From assembly GCA_051747385.1 (NCBI GenBank), contig JBNJGB010000020.1:1-64000 (forward strand): 64,000 nucleotides of DNA, read 5' to 3'. The notes beneath the pieces are model-generated. The model did no database searches. It saw only the letters and a list, made by a program, of their open reading frames with translations, and was not told the DNA's origin. Of the stretch, positions 53,205-61,218 are shown piece by piece. Positions within the stretch are counted from its first letter, which is position 1. Each line of letters opens with the position of its first letter. This stretch comes from JBNJGB01 sp051747385. Its GTDB lineage: Bacteria; Myxococcota_A; UBA9042; PHBI01; JACKFB01. Made by a program: the position numbers and the translations under genes.

Positions 53205-54239
53205 TCAGTCTTGCAGCGCGACGCCCTTGAGAAGGGCCAGGGAGTCCAGCGCATTCCCGCTGCCCAGCACGACCGCGCTCATGGGGTCCTCGGCGATGGT
53301 CACCGGCAGGCCGGTCTCCTCCCGGAGCAGGACGTCGATGTTCCGCAGGAGCGCGCCGCCGCCGGCGATCACGATGCCCTTGTCGACGATGTCGGCGGCC
53401 AGCTCGGGCGGCGTGCCCTCCAGGGCATGGCGGACGGCGTCCACGATGCCGTTCAGGGGCTCGCTCAGGGCCTCGCGGACCTCGTCCGAGTTGATGGTGA
53501 CCGTCTTGGGGATGCCCGAGAGCAGGTCGCGGCCCTTGACCTCCATGGTCATCACCTCGTCGGTGGGGAAGGCCGTCCCGATGGAGCACTTGATGTTCTC
53601 GGCGGTCCGCTCGCCCGTGAGCAGGTTGTACTTGCGCTTGATGTGGTTGATGATCGCCTCGTCCATCTTGTCGCCGCCCGTCTTGATGGACTTGGAGTAG
53701 ACGATCCCGGCGAGGCTGATGACGGCGACCTCGGTCGTCCCGCCGCCCACGTCGACGATCATGTTGCCCGAGGGCTCCGTGATGGGCAGGCCGGCCCCGA
53801 TGGCCGCCGCCATGGGCTCCTCGATGAGGTAGACCTCCCGAGCGCTGGCGGCCTCGGCGCTCTCGCGGACCGCGCGCTTTTCCACCTCGGTGATCCCGTA
53901 CGGCACGCAGATGATGATGCGGGGACGCACCAGGGTCCGCCGATTGTGGGCCTTCTGGATGAAGTAACGGAGCATCGCCTCGGTGATCTCGAAGTCGGCG
54001 ATGACGCCGTCCTTCATGGGACGGATCGCGACGATGGTCCCGGGCGTCCGGCCGAGCATCTCCTTGGCGTCCTTGCCCACGGCGAGGACCCGGCGGGAGC
54101 CCCGCCCGTCCTTCTGGACCGCGACCACGGACGGCTCGCACGAGACGATGCCCTTCCCCTTGACATAGATCAGGGTATTCGCGGTCCCGAGATCGATCGC
54201 GAGGTCGTTGGAGAAGAGGTCGTATAGCCAGCCGAACAT
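53205..54239 (-). CDS. mreB: rod-shape-determining actin homologue MreB
   Basis: 344 aa. Actin-fold nucleotide motifs: DLGTANTLIYVKGKG, VDVGGGTTEVAVISL and IVIAGGGALLRNID. The N-terminal MFGWLYDLFSNDLAIDLG carries the amphipathic membrane helix. It forms filaments that direct elongasome movement. First gene of mreBCD-mrdA-rodA-lipoprotein. The upstream gap has a weak TGGCAT-17-TAGAGA pair at 54270-54298 for it, back to back with the PpiD promoter. Confidence 0.97.
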   Translation of the reverse strand: MFGWLYDLFSNDLAIDLGTANTLIYVKGKGIVSCEPSVVAVQKDGRGSRRVLAVGKDAKEMLGRTPGTIVAIRPMKDGVIADFEITEAMLRYFIQKAHNRRTLVRPRIIICVPYGITEVEKRAVRESAEAASAREVYLIEEPMAAAIGAGLPITEPSGNMIVDVGGGTTEVAVISLAGIVYSKSIKTGGDKMDEAIINHIKRKYNLLTGERTAENIKCSIGTAFPTDEVMTMEVKGRDLLSGIPKTVTINSDEVREALSEPLNGIVDAVRHALEGTPPELAADIVDKGIVIAGGGALLRNIDVLLREETGLPVTIAEDPMSAVVLGSGNALDSLALLKGVALQD

Positions 54240-54380
54240 TGCCGAACCCGCGGCGCAAAGGGCCGAAGGTCTCTACCAGATGGGGAGCGGGGATGCCACC
54301 ATTGGGAACCGCCTCCGGATACGCCCGGCGTCTCCGCTCCACCCGCACCGGCCCCGTGAGGCACGGCGCGAAGGCTCGTG

Positions 54381-54409
54381 TTGACCTCCCGCCCCGCGTG
54401 GGCTAGCAT
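54381..54409 (+). promoter_or_regulatory. sigma70-like promoter of the PpiD-like gene
   Basis: TTGACC, exactly 17 bases, TAGCAT, about 56 bases before the ATG at 54466, in the 226-bp divergent gap with mreB. Confidence 0.55.
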
Positions 54410-54465
54410 CCGCGCTCCGCGCCCAACGCGCGATTCAGCCAATCATTTCAACAAGATAGGGCGAA

Positions 54466-56442
54466 ATGCTCGACCTTCTGCGCAAGAACACGCGCTCGTT
54501 CGTCATCTACCTGCTCTTCGCCATCATCATCGTGGTGTTCGTGTTCACCTTCAACACGATCACCCCGGGGCAGGCCTGCGGCTCGGAGGGGCCCACGGCC
54601 CTCCAGGCCGAGCTGGCGGAGGTCGGCGACGTGGACGTCGACACGAACCTCCTCAACATGGCGGCGACGCTCACCATCGATCCGCCATCCCCGGATTCCA
54701 ACGAGATGGAGGCCCTCCAGCGCCGGTTCGCGTATCGATCGACCCGGTTCTTGAACCTGGGGCTGCCGACGGCCTACCCGGACTTCGGGCCCGACCCGCT
54801 GAAGGTCAGCCCCATCCGGATCGAGAAGGCCATGAACGATCTCGTCGAGTCCGCCCTGGTCGCGCAGGAGGCCCGCCGCCTCGGCCTGGCCGTGAGCAAC
54901 GCGGAGCTGACCGAGCGCCTGGTCTCCGACGACAGCTGGTACGATCAGGAGACGGGCGCGTTCCGCCGCGATCAGTACGAGAGCTTCGTCCGCTATCAGC
55001 TGGGCACGACGATCTCGCGCTTCGAGGAGTTCGTCCGCTGGGAGCTGCTCCGGGAGAAGCTCATCGCGGTGCTGACCAGCGGCGTCACCGTCTCCGAGCA
55101 GGAGCTGGCGTTCGCGCACCGGGCCCGGAACGAGAAGGTCGAGCTGGAGGCCGTGGTGGTCGACGACGCCGTGGCCGCCGAGCTCGTGCCCGTGGAGGAC
55201 GAGACGCTCGCCGACTGGCTCGCCGAGCACCAGGAGGCCGTGGAGACGTACTTCGAGGAGCACGAGGACGAGTTCAGCAAGGGTGAGCGCGTGGTCGTGC
55301 GAGGCATCCAGATCAAGGCGCCGAACCGGGCCCTCATCCGCATGGAGGAGGACGAGGAGCGGAAGGCGGAGCTGGAGGGCGAGCGCGAGGAGGCCCGGAA
55401 GCGGGCCGCCGACGTGGTCGCCGGCCTGCAGGAGCAGGCCACGACCGTGACGCCCGAGGCGCTGGAGGGCGAGATCCCCGAGGAGGCGCCGGAGGGCGAG
55501 GAGGCGCCCGAGCCCGTCGAGGAGGTCGTGCCGGCGGAGGCGTTCGTCGCCGCCGTCGAGGAGCACAGCGATCACAGCGACAGCAAGGACTCCGGCGGGC
55601 TCTTCCCGGAGCCCCGCGAGCGCGACGCCATGGCTCGCTGGCCCTTCGGCGAGGAGGCCGCCGAGGCCGCCTTCGGCCTCGCGCCGGGTCAGGTCTCCGA
55701 CGTGGTCGAGGTGGACAGCGGCTTCTGGATCCTGCGCCTCGAGGAGGAGCTGGAGCCCGAGGAGAAGACCCTGGACGACGTCCGCGTGGACATCGCCGAG
55801 CGCCTCTTCCGCAAGGAGACGGCGGAGGCCTTCAAGGAGGAGATCGCGGACGCGGTGCTCGAGGCCGCGAAGGCGTCCGGTGAGGGCCTGTCCGCCGCCG
55901 TCGAGCAGGTGAACGAGGAGTACGGCGTGGAGGACGGCGGCCTGAAGACCGTCGACACGGGCCTGTTCGCCCGGCTCCAGGCGGGCGGCCCGACGGGCGG
56001 CACGCAGTTCGGCAACGTGCCCCGCATCGGCGGCTCCGAGGACCTCGTCCGCGCCGCATTCGCGGCCTCGCAGGAGGAGCCCCTCCTGGACCGGATCTTC
56101 GAGGTGGCCGGCGGGGACAAGCTCGTCGTCGCGCGCCGGACCGGCCACGAGGAGGCCGGCGACATGGAGGGCTCGGACGTGGAGGACCTCCGCGCGAACC
56201 TCCTCCGCGACAAGCAGAAGACGGTCTACCGGGGCTGGTACCACGACCTGCTCCAGCAGGCCCTGGAGTCCGAGCGGGTCGCCTTCTCGGACGACTGGCG
56301 CGCCATGGTCCAGAACGCCGTGGACGCCTACCGCCAGGCCGGCGGCCGCCTCCCGGCCCGGACCGCCGAGGCCCCCGCCGCTCCCGAGGAGCCTGCCGCT
56401 CCCGAGGAGCCCGCCGAGCCTGCCGAGGGCGAGCAGGAGTAG
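54466..56442 (+). CDS. PpiD/SurA-like peptidyl-prolyl isomerase-type chaperone
   Basis: 658 aa. One N-terminal membrane anchor (residues about 12-32) as in PpiD, then a SurA_N-type helical region, and a parvulin-like domain from about 270. That domain is split by an acidic Pro/Glu-rich insert near 330-360, and the usual ARHILI strand reads VRGIQI, so the first active-site His is missing. SDSKDSGGLFPEP and APGQVSDVVEVDSGFWILRL are well conserved. A second degenerate region and an Ala/Pro/Glu tail follow. It probably chaperones secreted proteins at the periplasmic face; isomerase activity is doubtful. Confidence 0.8.
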   Translation: MLDLLRKNTRSFVIYLLFAIIIVVFVFTFNTITPGQACGSEGPTALQAELAEVGDVDVDTNLLNMAATLTIDPPSPDSNEMEALQRRFAYRSTRFLNLGLPTAYPDFGPDPLKVSPIRIEKAMNDLVESALVAQEARRLGLAVSNAELTERLVSDDSWYDQETGAFRRDQYESFVRYQLGTTISRFEEFVRWELLREKLIAVLTSGVTVSEQELAFAHRARNEKVELEAVVVDDAVAAELVPVEDETLADWLAEHQEAVETYFEEHEDEFSKGERVVVRGIQIKAPNRALIRMEEDEERKAELEGEREEARKRAADVVAGLQEQATTVTPEALEGEIPEEAPEGEEAPEPVEEVVPAEAFVAAVEEHSDHSDSKDSGGLFPEPRERDAMARWPFGEEAAEAAFGLAPGQVSDVVEVDSGFWILRLEEELEPEEKTLDDVRVDIAERLFRKETAEAFKEEIADAVLEAAKASGEGLSAAVEQVNEEYGVEDGGLKTVDTGLFARLQAGGPTGGTQFGNVPRIGGSEDLVRAAFAASQEEPLLDRIFEVAGGDKLVVARRTGHEEAGDMEGSDVEDLRANLLRDKQKTVYRGWYHDLLQQALESERVAFSDDWRAMVQNAVDAYRQAGGRLPARTAEAPAAPEEPAAPEEPAEPAEGEQE

Positions 56443-56584
56443 CCCCAGCGACCTCGGCGTCGACCGCCGGGGACGGCGGTCCTGCTGCCGGGACGACTCC
56501 GATGCACCGGAGCCCCGGGGTGGCGGCCGCCGACGTGGCGGCCGGGAAACCGTTCCCACTCCGGCTCCACCCGACCGCCGCGGA

Positions 56585-56822
56585 CGGCTCACGGTCCTAC
56601 ACATCTCCGGGTGCCGCGGTCTCGCGGACGATCGCGCGCCAAGCCGCCAAGCCGCCAAGACCCAAGGCTCGGCGAACCGCTCGCACGCCGGTTCGGCTCG
56701 GACTGTCCGGTCACCGGCAGGCCAACAGCTGGCACGCGGGGCCGAAGCACGCCGTTTCCCTTTGCGTCTTCGCGTCTTTGCGCGAGCCCTTCGTCTCGCG
56801 ACATGCGACGAACCGTGAGCCG
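56585..56822 (-). mobile_element. MITE-like element with terminal inverted repeats (repeat B, copy 2)
   Basis: 238 bp bounded by perfect 11-bp inverted repeats, CGGCTCACGGT at the left and ACCGTGAGCCG at the right. Inside is the reverse complement of the CGCAAAGACGCGAAGACGCAAAG motif of repeat B copy 1. No transposase frame. It sits between the PpiD-like gene and the TPR lipoprotein. The remaining bases of the gap 56443-56834 hold no feature I recognise. Confidence 0.65.
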
Positions 56823-56834
56823 CGGTCGGCGGTG

Positions 56835-57959
56835 CTACTCGATCTCGGCGAGGGCGTCCCGGCTGGTGTCGTCGCGCACGATCTCCTTCAGGCGGGCGAG
56901 GCTGGCCTCGGTCCGCCGGACCCACTCGCCGCGGCGTCCCATGCGCTCTCCGAGCTGGAGGTTGCGCTCGTAGACGTCGATGGCGCGCCGGATGAGCGGG
57001 CGGATCTTGTCGCGAAGTTCCTGGTAGTAGACCTCGACGGCCTCCCGCTCCAGGTCCGGCGGCACCTCGGCGGCGAGCATGTCGTCGTAGAACCGCTCGT
57101 ACAGGGCGCCGAGGCGATAGCCGCCGCGCACGGCCCAGTCCGGGTGGTGCAGCCGCACGGTGCGCAGGTAGGCGTTCTGGGCCTTGAGGAAGAGGTTCGA
57201 CTTGTCCTCCAGGTCCCGCGCCATGCGGTCGAGAGGCAGGCGGAAGCGGATGGACTGAAACAGCTCGCGGTAGATCTCGCCGATCTGGAACTGCGCCATG
57301 GAGACGTGGGGATCCGAGGCCAGCGCCTGCTTGTCCAGGTGCTCCCGGTACAGCTCCAGGGCCGCCTTGTAGTCCCGCTCCGCCAGCGCGAGGTCCGCCA
57401 GGTGCTGGCGCGCCCGACCCCGCCGCGCGTGGGCCTCGAGGCGATCCACCGGGAGGATGTCGTCGATCTCCGGCGCCAGGATCCGGCTCAGGACCGCCTG
57501 CGCGGCCTCCCACTCCTCGAGCGACTCGTGGCAGGTCGCCAGGCGGAACAGCGCGTCGTGGGCGTCCTTCGTCCCCGACCGCCGGTCGGCGACCGCCTCG
57601 TAGTAGGGCACGGCCTCCCCGTGGCGCTCCAGGCGCTCCAGGGACAGCCCGGCGTTGTAGCGGGCCGGATCGCCCCACCGGCTGTCCGCGAAGTGCTTCA
57701 CCACCAGGCCGTACTTGCGGGCCGACGCCTCGTAGTCCGACGCCTCGAAGGCCTCGGCCGCCTCTTGGAAGAGGGTCTCCGGCTCCAGGACCTCGACGTG
57801 CCGCTCGCCGCCCTGCTCCACCGCCGCCAGGCGCATGGGGTCGAGCGTCACCACGTCATCCGCCCCCGTGGCACACCCGGCGAGCCCCGCGACCAACGCG
57901 AGGTACGACACGAGCCGACGGACGCGGCGCGGGGGCGTCGCACTGTAGGGCGGTGTCAC
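56835..57959 (-). CDS. TPR lipoprotein, 374 aa
   Basis: Signal peptide with lipobox LAGC near residue 28, then TPR-like helical hairpins from about residue 60: LFQEAAEAFEASDYEASARKYGLVV, AVPYYEAV, HDALFRLATCHESLEEWEAA and similar. GTG start with AGGAG ten bases upstream. Proteins of this kind occur in deltaproteobacterial envelope machines, but I cannot assign it to one. It lies on the same strand as hisS, 93 bp downstream. Confidence 0.7.
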   Translation of the reverse strand: MTPPYSATPPRRVRRLVSYLALVAGLAGCATGADDVVTLDPMRLAAVEQGGERHVEVLEPETLFQEAAEAFEASDYEASARKYGLVVKHFADSRWGDPARYNAGLSLERLERHGEAVPYYEAVADRRSGTKDAHDALFRLATCHESLEEWEAAQAVLSRILAPEIDDILPVDRLEAHARRGRARQHLADLALAERDYKAALELYREHLDKQALASDPHVSMAQFQIGEIYRELFQSIRFRLPLDRMARDLEDKSNLFLKAQNAYLRTVRLHHPDWAVRGGYRLGALYERFYDDMLAAEVPPDLEREAVEVYYQELRDKIRPLIRRAIDVYERNLQLGERMGRRGEWVRRTEASLARLKEIVRDDTSRDALAEIE

Positions 57960-58052
57960 CGGCTCAGGCTCCTCGTGTCTCGATCGGGGGTGGCCCCAGT
58001 GTGACGGACCGGGGCCCGCAGGGTCACGTTCGAGGGTGATATCCCCACCGCG

Positions 58053-59360
58053 TCAACGCACGAGGCGGGGCACCTCTTCCAGACCCACGGTCACCTGGTC
58101 GCCGGACTGGAGGTCCTTGAGGGCGAAGCGCCCCTCCTCCCGCTCGCCCGGGCCCTGGAGCAGGACCCAGCGGTAGCCCTTCCGCTCGGCGAACTTGAAC
58201 TGCTTCCCCAGCTTGCCCGTCCGGAGGGAGACCTCGGCCTTCACGCCCCGATCGCGCAGCGTGCGGGCCGCCCGCGCCATGGGGCCGTAGCCGTCGTCGT
58301 CGAACAGCGCCACGAAGACGTCCGCCACGCCGGCGCGCTTGTCGACGCGGCCCAGGTCCTCCAGGACGCTCAGGAGCCGATCGATGCCCAGGCTGATGCC
58401 CACGGCCGGCAGGGAGCGCTTGAGGAACATCCCGAGCAGGTCGTCGTAGCGGCCGCCGGACATCACGCTGCCGAACCCCTCGCGGTCCGTGACGAAGGTC
58501 TCGTAGATCGTGCCCGTGTAGTAGTCGAGGCCCCGAGCGATGCTCAGGTCCACCACGACGGCGTCCCCGTAGCCCGCGTCCTCCAGGAGCCCCAGGAGCT
58601 CCGAGAGCTCGGCGATGCCCCGCCGGCCCTCCTCGCTGCCGCCGACGAGGTCCTCGAGGCCCGACACCTCCTCGCGGGTGGACACGGAGGTGTGCAGGAA
58701 ATCGAACAGCGCCTCCTGCTCCTCCGACCCCAGACCCACCTCGCGCGCCAGCTCCTCGGACACGCCCTCGCGCCCGATCTTCGGGAGCTTGTCCACGGCC
58801 CGGAGGACCGCGTGCTGGCGCTCGGTGCCCTCCACGCCGATCCGCTCCAGCATGCCGTCGAGGATCCTGCGGTTGTTCAAGCGCATCTCGTAGCCGGGCA
58901 CGCCCAGGGCGGCCAGGACCTCCAGGCCGACCATCACGCACTCGGCGTCGGCGCGCATGGAGGGCTCGCCGACCACGTCCACGTCGCACTGGAGGAACTC
59001 GCGGAAGCGGCCGCGGCCCGGCTTCTCCGCCCGCCAGACCGGCGCGATCTGGTAGCGGCGGAAGGGCTTCTCGAGGCTGCCGTGCTGGGCGACGACCCGC
59101 GCCAGGGGCACCGTCAGGTCGTAGCGCAGCGCCACGTCCCGGCCGCCGTTGTCCTCGAAGCGGTACAAGAGCTTGTCGCCCTCGTCGCCGTACTTGCCGA
59201 GGAGCACGTCCGAGTACTCCAGGGCGGGCGTGGTGAGCGGCCCGAAGCCGAACGCCTCGAACACCCCGGCCACCCGCCTCAGCATCTGCTGACGGGCGCT
59301 CTCCGCCTCCGGGAGGTAGTCTCGGAATCCCTTGAGAATCCTTGCATCTACGCGACTCAT
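58053..59360 (-). CDS. hisS: histidyl-tRNA synthetase
   Basis: 435 aa, class II synthetase of normal size. ILKGFRDYLPEAESAR at the start, motif 2 in VWRAEKPGRGRFREFLQCDVDVVG, the histidine-specific ARGLDYYTGTIYE, and motif 3 region AVGISLGIDRLL, then the anticodon-binding domain. A GGAGGA lies 13 bases upstream of the ATG. The promoter region carries a perfect 18-bp palindrome. Confidence 0.96.
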   Translation of the reverse strand: MSRVDARILKGFRDYLPEAESARQQMLRRVAGVFEAFGFGPLTTPALEYSDVLLGKYGDEGDKLLYRFEDNGGRDVALRYDLTVPLARVVAQHGSLEKPFRRYQIAPVWRAEKPGRGRFREFLQCDVDVVGEPSMRADAECVMVGLEVLAALGVPGYEMRLNNRRILDGMLERIGVEGTERQHAVLRAVDKLPKIGREGVSEELAREVGLGSEEQEALFDFLHTSVSTREEVSGLEDLVGGSEEGRRGIAELSELLGLLEDAGYGDAVVVDLSIARGLDYYTGTIYETFVTDREGFGSVMSGGRYDDLLGMFLKRSLPAVGISLGIDRLLSVLEDLGRVDKRAGVADVFVALFDDDGYGPMARAARTLRDRGVKAEVSLRTGKLGKQFKFAERKGYRWVLLQGPGEREEGRFALKDLQSGDQVTVGLEEVPRLVR

Positions 59361-59398
59361 GGCGGGTCGTCTTCCTCCGCGCGGGTCGATGGGGGCCG

Positions 59399-59427
59399 GT
59401 TGTAGCGTGCCCCACGGGGCACGGCAA
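59399..59427 (-). promoter_or_regulatory. hisS promoter with embedded palindrome
   Basis: Minus strand TTGCCG, 17 bases, TACAAC. The spacer is almost filled by CGTGCCCCACGGGGCACG (59406-59423), a perfect inverted repeat with a two-base centre, well placed for a repressor that would block RNA polymerase. Promoter strength is moderate. Confidence 0.45.
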
Positions 59428-59484
59428 GGACGCGTCTGGCCCGAGCGCGGTGCAACGACGCCGTCCGTCCGGTACGATGGCGCC

Positions 59485-60480
59485 ATGCGCGACGTCCCCC
59501 GGCTGTCCCTGGCGCGGCTCCCGACGCCGGTCGAGCGCCTCGAGCGCCTCTCCGAGACCCTCGGCCTCGACGTCCGGGTGAAGCGCGACGACCTGACCGG
59601 CAGCCACCTGAGCGGCAACAAGATCCGCAAGCTGGAGACCCTCCTGGCGGACGCCCGCCGTCGAGACGCCACGCACGTCCTCACCTGCGGCGGCGCGCAG
59701 TCGAACCACTGCCGGGCCACGGCCCTCGCGGCAGCGCCCCTCGGGCTCCAGCCGGTGCTCCTGCTCCGGACCCCGCGCGGGCTCCCCGGGGACCTCCCGC
59801 GGCCGCCGGTGGGCAACGTCCTCCTGGACCACCTCGCCGGCGCCTCGATCCACACGTGCGATCCCGCCGGCTACGCGGAGCGGGACGCCCGCATGGCCTC
59901 CCTGGCCGAGGCCGTCCGCGCCGACGGGGGGCGCCCCTACGTCATCCCGGAGGGGGGCTCCGACGCCCTGGGCGCCCTGGGCTACGTCCGCGCCGCGCAC
60001 GAGATCGTCGACCAGACCGCCGGCGCCCCGCCGACCTCCGTCGTCGTCCCCACCGGCTCCGGGGGCACCCTGGCCGGCCTGGCCCTGGGCTTCGCGGAGC
60101 GCGGCGTGCCCGTCCGGGCCGTCGGCATCCCCGTGGGCGACGACGCGGCCACGTTCCGGGCCATCGTCCGCCGCATCGCGGACGAGGCCTCCGATCGCTT
60201 CGGTCTGCCCGCGCTGCCCGACGACGCCGTGGACCTCGTGGACGGCTACCAGGGCCGCGGCTATGCGCTGTCGACGCCGGGCGAGCTCGCCCTGATCCGG
60301 GACGTCGCCCGGCGCGACGGCCTGGTCCTGGACCCCGTCTACACGGGCAAGGCGTTCGGCGCTCTGCTCGAGCTCGCCCGCCGCAGCCCGGATCGCCTGG
60401 GCCATCGACCGCTCTTCGTCCACACGGGGGGTCTGTTCGGCCTCTTCGCCTTCGCCGAGCCGCTCGCCCCGCTCCTCTGA
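59485..60480 (+). CDS. PLP-dependent D-cysteine desulfhydrase / ACC deaminase family
   Basis: 331 aa. Tryptophan-synthase-beta fold: LPTPVERLERLSE, VKRDDLTGSHLSGNKIRKLE with the PLP lysine in SGNKIRK, CGGAQSNHCRATA and VPTGSGGTLAGLALG for the phosphate loop. The DLTGS and NxxRK context fits D-cysteine desulfhydrase better than ACC deaminase. It would release pyruvate, sulfide and ammonia from D-cysteine. The ATG follows a TACGAT box by six bases with no ribosome site, so a leaderless transcript is possible. It is divergent from hisS. Confidence 0.82.
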   Translation: MRDVPRLSLARLPTPVERLERLSETLGLDVRVKRDDLTGSHLSGNKIRKLETLLADARRRDATHVLTCGGAQSNHCRATALAAAPLGLQPVLLLRTPRGLPGDLPRPPVGNVLLDHLAGASIHTCDPAGYAERDARMASLAEAVRADGGRPYVIPEGGSDALGALGYVRAAHEIVDQTAGAPPTSVVVPTGSGGTLAGLALGFAERGVPVRAVGIPVGDDAATFRAIVRRIADEASDRFGLPALPDDAVDLVDGYQGRGYALSTPGELALIRDVARRDGLVLDPVYTGKAFGALLELARRSPDRLGHRPLFVHTGGLFGLFAFAEPLAPLL

Positions 60481-60501
60481 AGCCCCTCCGCACGGTCCCC
60501 G

Positions 60502-61218
60502 TTGCCCGACTCGCTCATCTCCATCTTCCTGGCCTGCTTCGCGCCCGCCGTCTTCTGGCTGGGCTACTGGTACTATCGGGCGAACATCGGAGAGCGCCGC
60601 CTGGGGCCGGTCCTGGGCTTCTTCGGCGCCGGGCTGCTCTCCGGGCCGGTGGCCCTCGGCCTGTTCACCGTCCTGGAGCTGAGTCCATTCTACGAGCAGC
60701 TCGCGACCATCGACGACGCCAGCGAGGTCGAGAAGTTCGCCTACGCGCTGTTCGCCATCGGCCCCGTCGAGGAGCTGTCGAAGTTCCTGGTCGCCTGGGC
60801 GGCCATGCGGGCGGTGATCCCGAACGCCGAGCCCCTGGGCGGCGGGCTCGTGTACGCAGCGGCCGCGGCGCTGGGCTTCGCGACCATCGAGAACTGGTAC
60901 TACATGCTCGAGGTGGACAAGGTGGTGTGGCACCGTCCCCTGACCCTGCCCTTCAACCACGTCCTGTTTTCGAGCTTCTGGGGCGTGGGGCTGTCCCTGT
61001 ATCATCTGCGCCCGCGCGGCGGCATGCTCTGGCTGACCGCCGGCCTGGTCCTGTCATTCATCTACCACGGGCTGTATGACTACATACTGCTGTCGTCGGA
61101 CATCCCCGGCTACTACGTGCTACCGCTGGTGCTGGGGCTCTGGATCTGGCTGATGCTCGCCATCCCGCGACTCCGCGACGGCATCCGGCACGCCAAGGCG
61201 AGGGAGCCAGCGGCTTGA
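60502..61218 (+). CDS. PrsW-family intramembrane metalloprotease
   Basis: 238 aa with about seven hydrophobic segments. PrsW/CPBP-type motifs: GPVEELSKFLVAW (EExxK), AALGFATIENWYY, and the two membrane His motifs NHVLFSSFWG and FIYHGLYDY. It probably cleaves a membrane protein substrate; the Bacillus PrsW cuts an anti-sigma factor. No ATG is nearby, so the TTG at 60502 is used. Its stop overlaps the start of the hybrid kinase, so the two are coupled and may share a signalling pathway. Confidence 0.82.
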   Translation: MPDSLISIFLACFAPAVFWLGYWYYRANIGERRLGPVLGFFGAGLLSGPVALGLFTVLELSPFYEQLATIDDASEVEKFAYALFAIGPVEELSKFLVAWAAMRAVIPNAEPLGGGLVYAAAAALGFATIENWYYMLEVDKVVWHRPLTLPFNHVLFSSFWGVGLSLYHLRPRGGMLWLTAGLVLSFIYHGLYDYILLSSDIPGYYVLPLVLGLWIWLMLAIPRLRDGIRHAKAREPAA

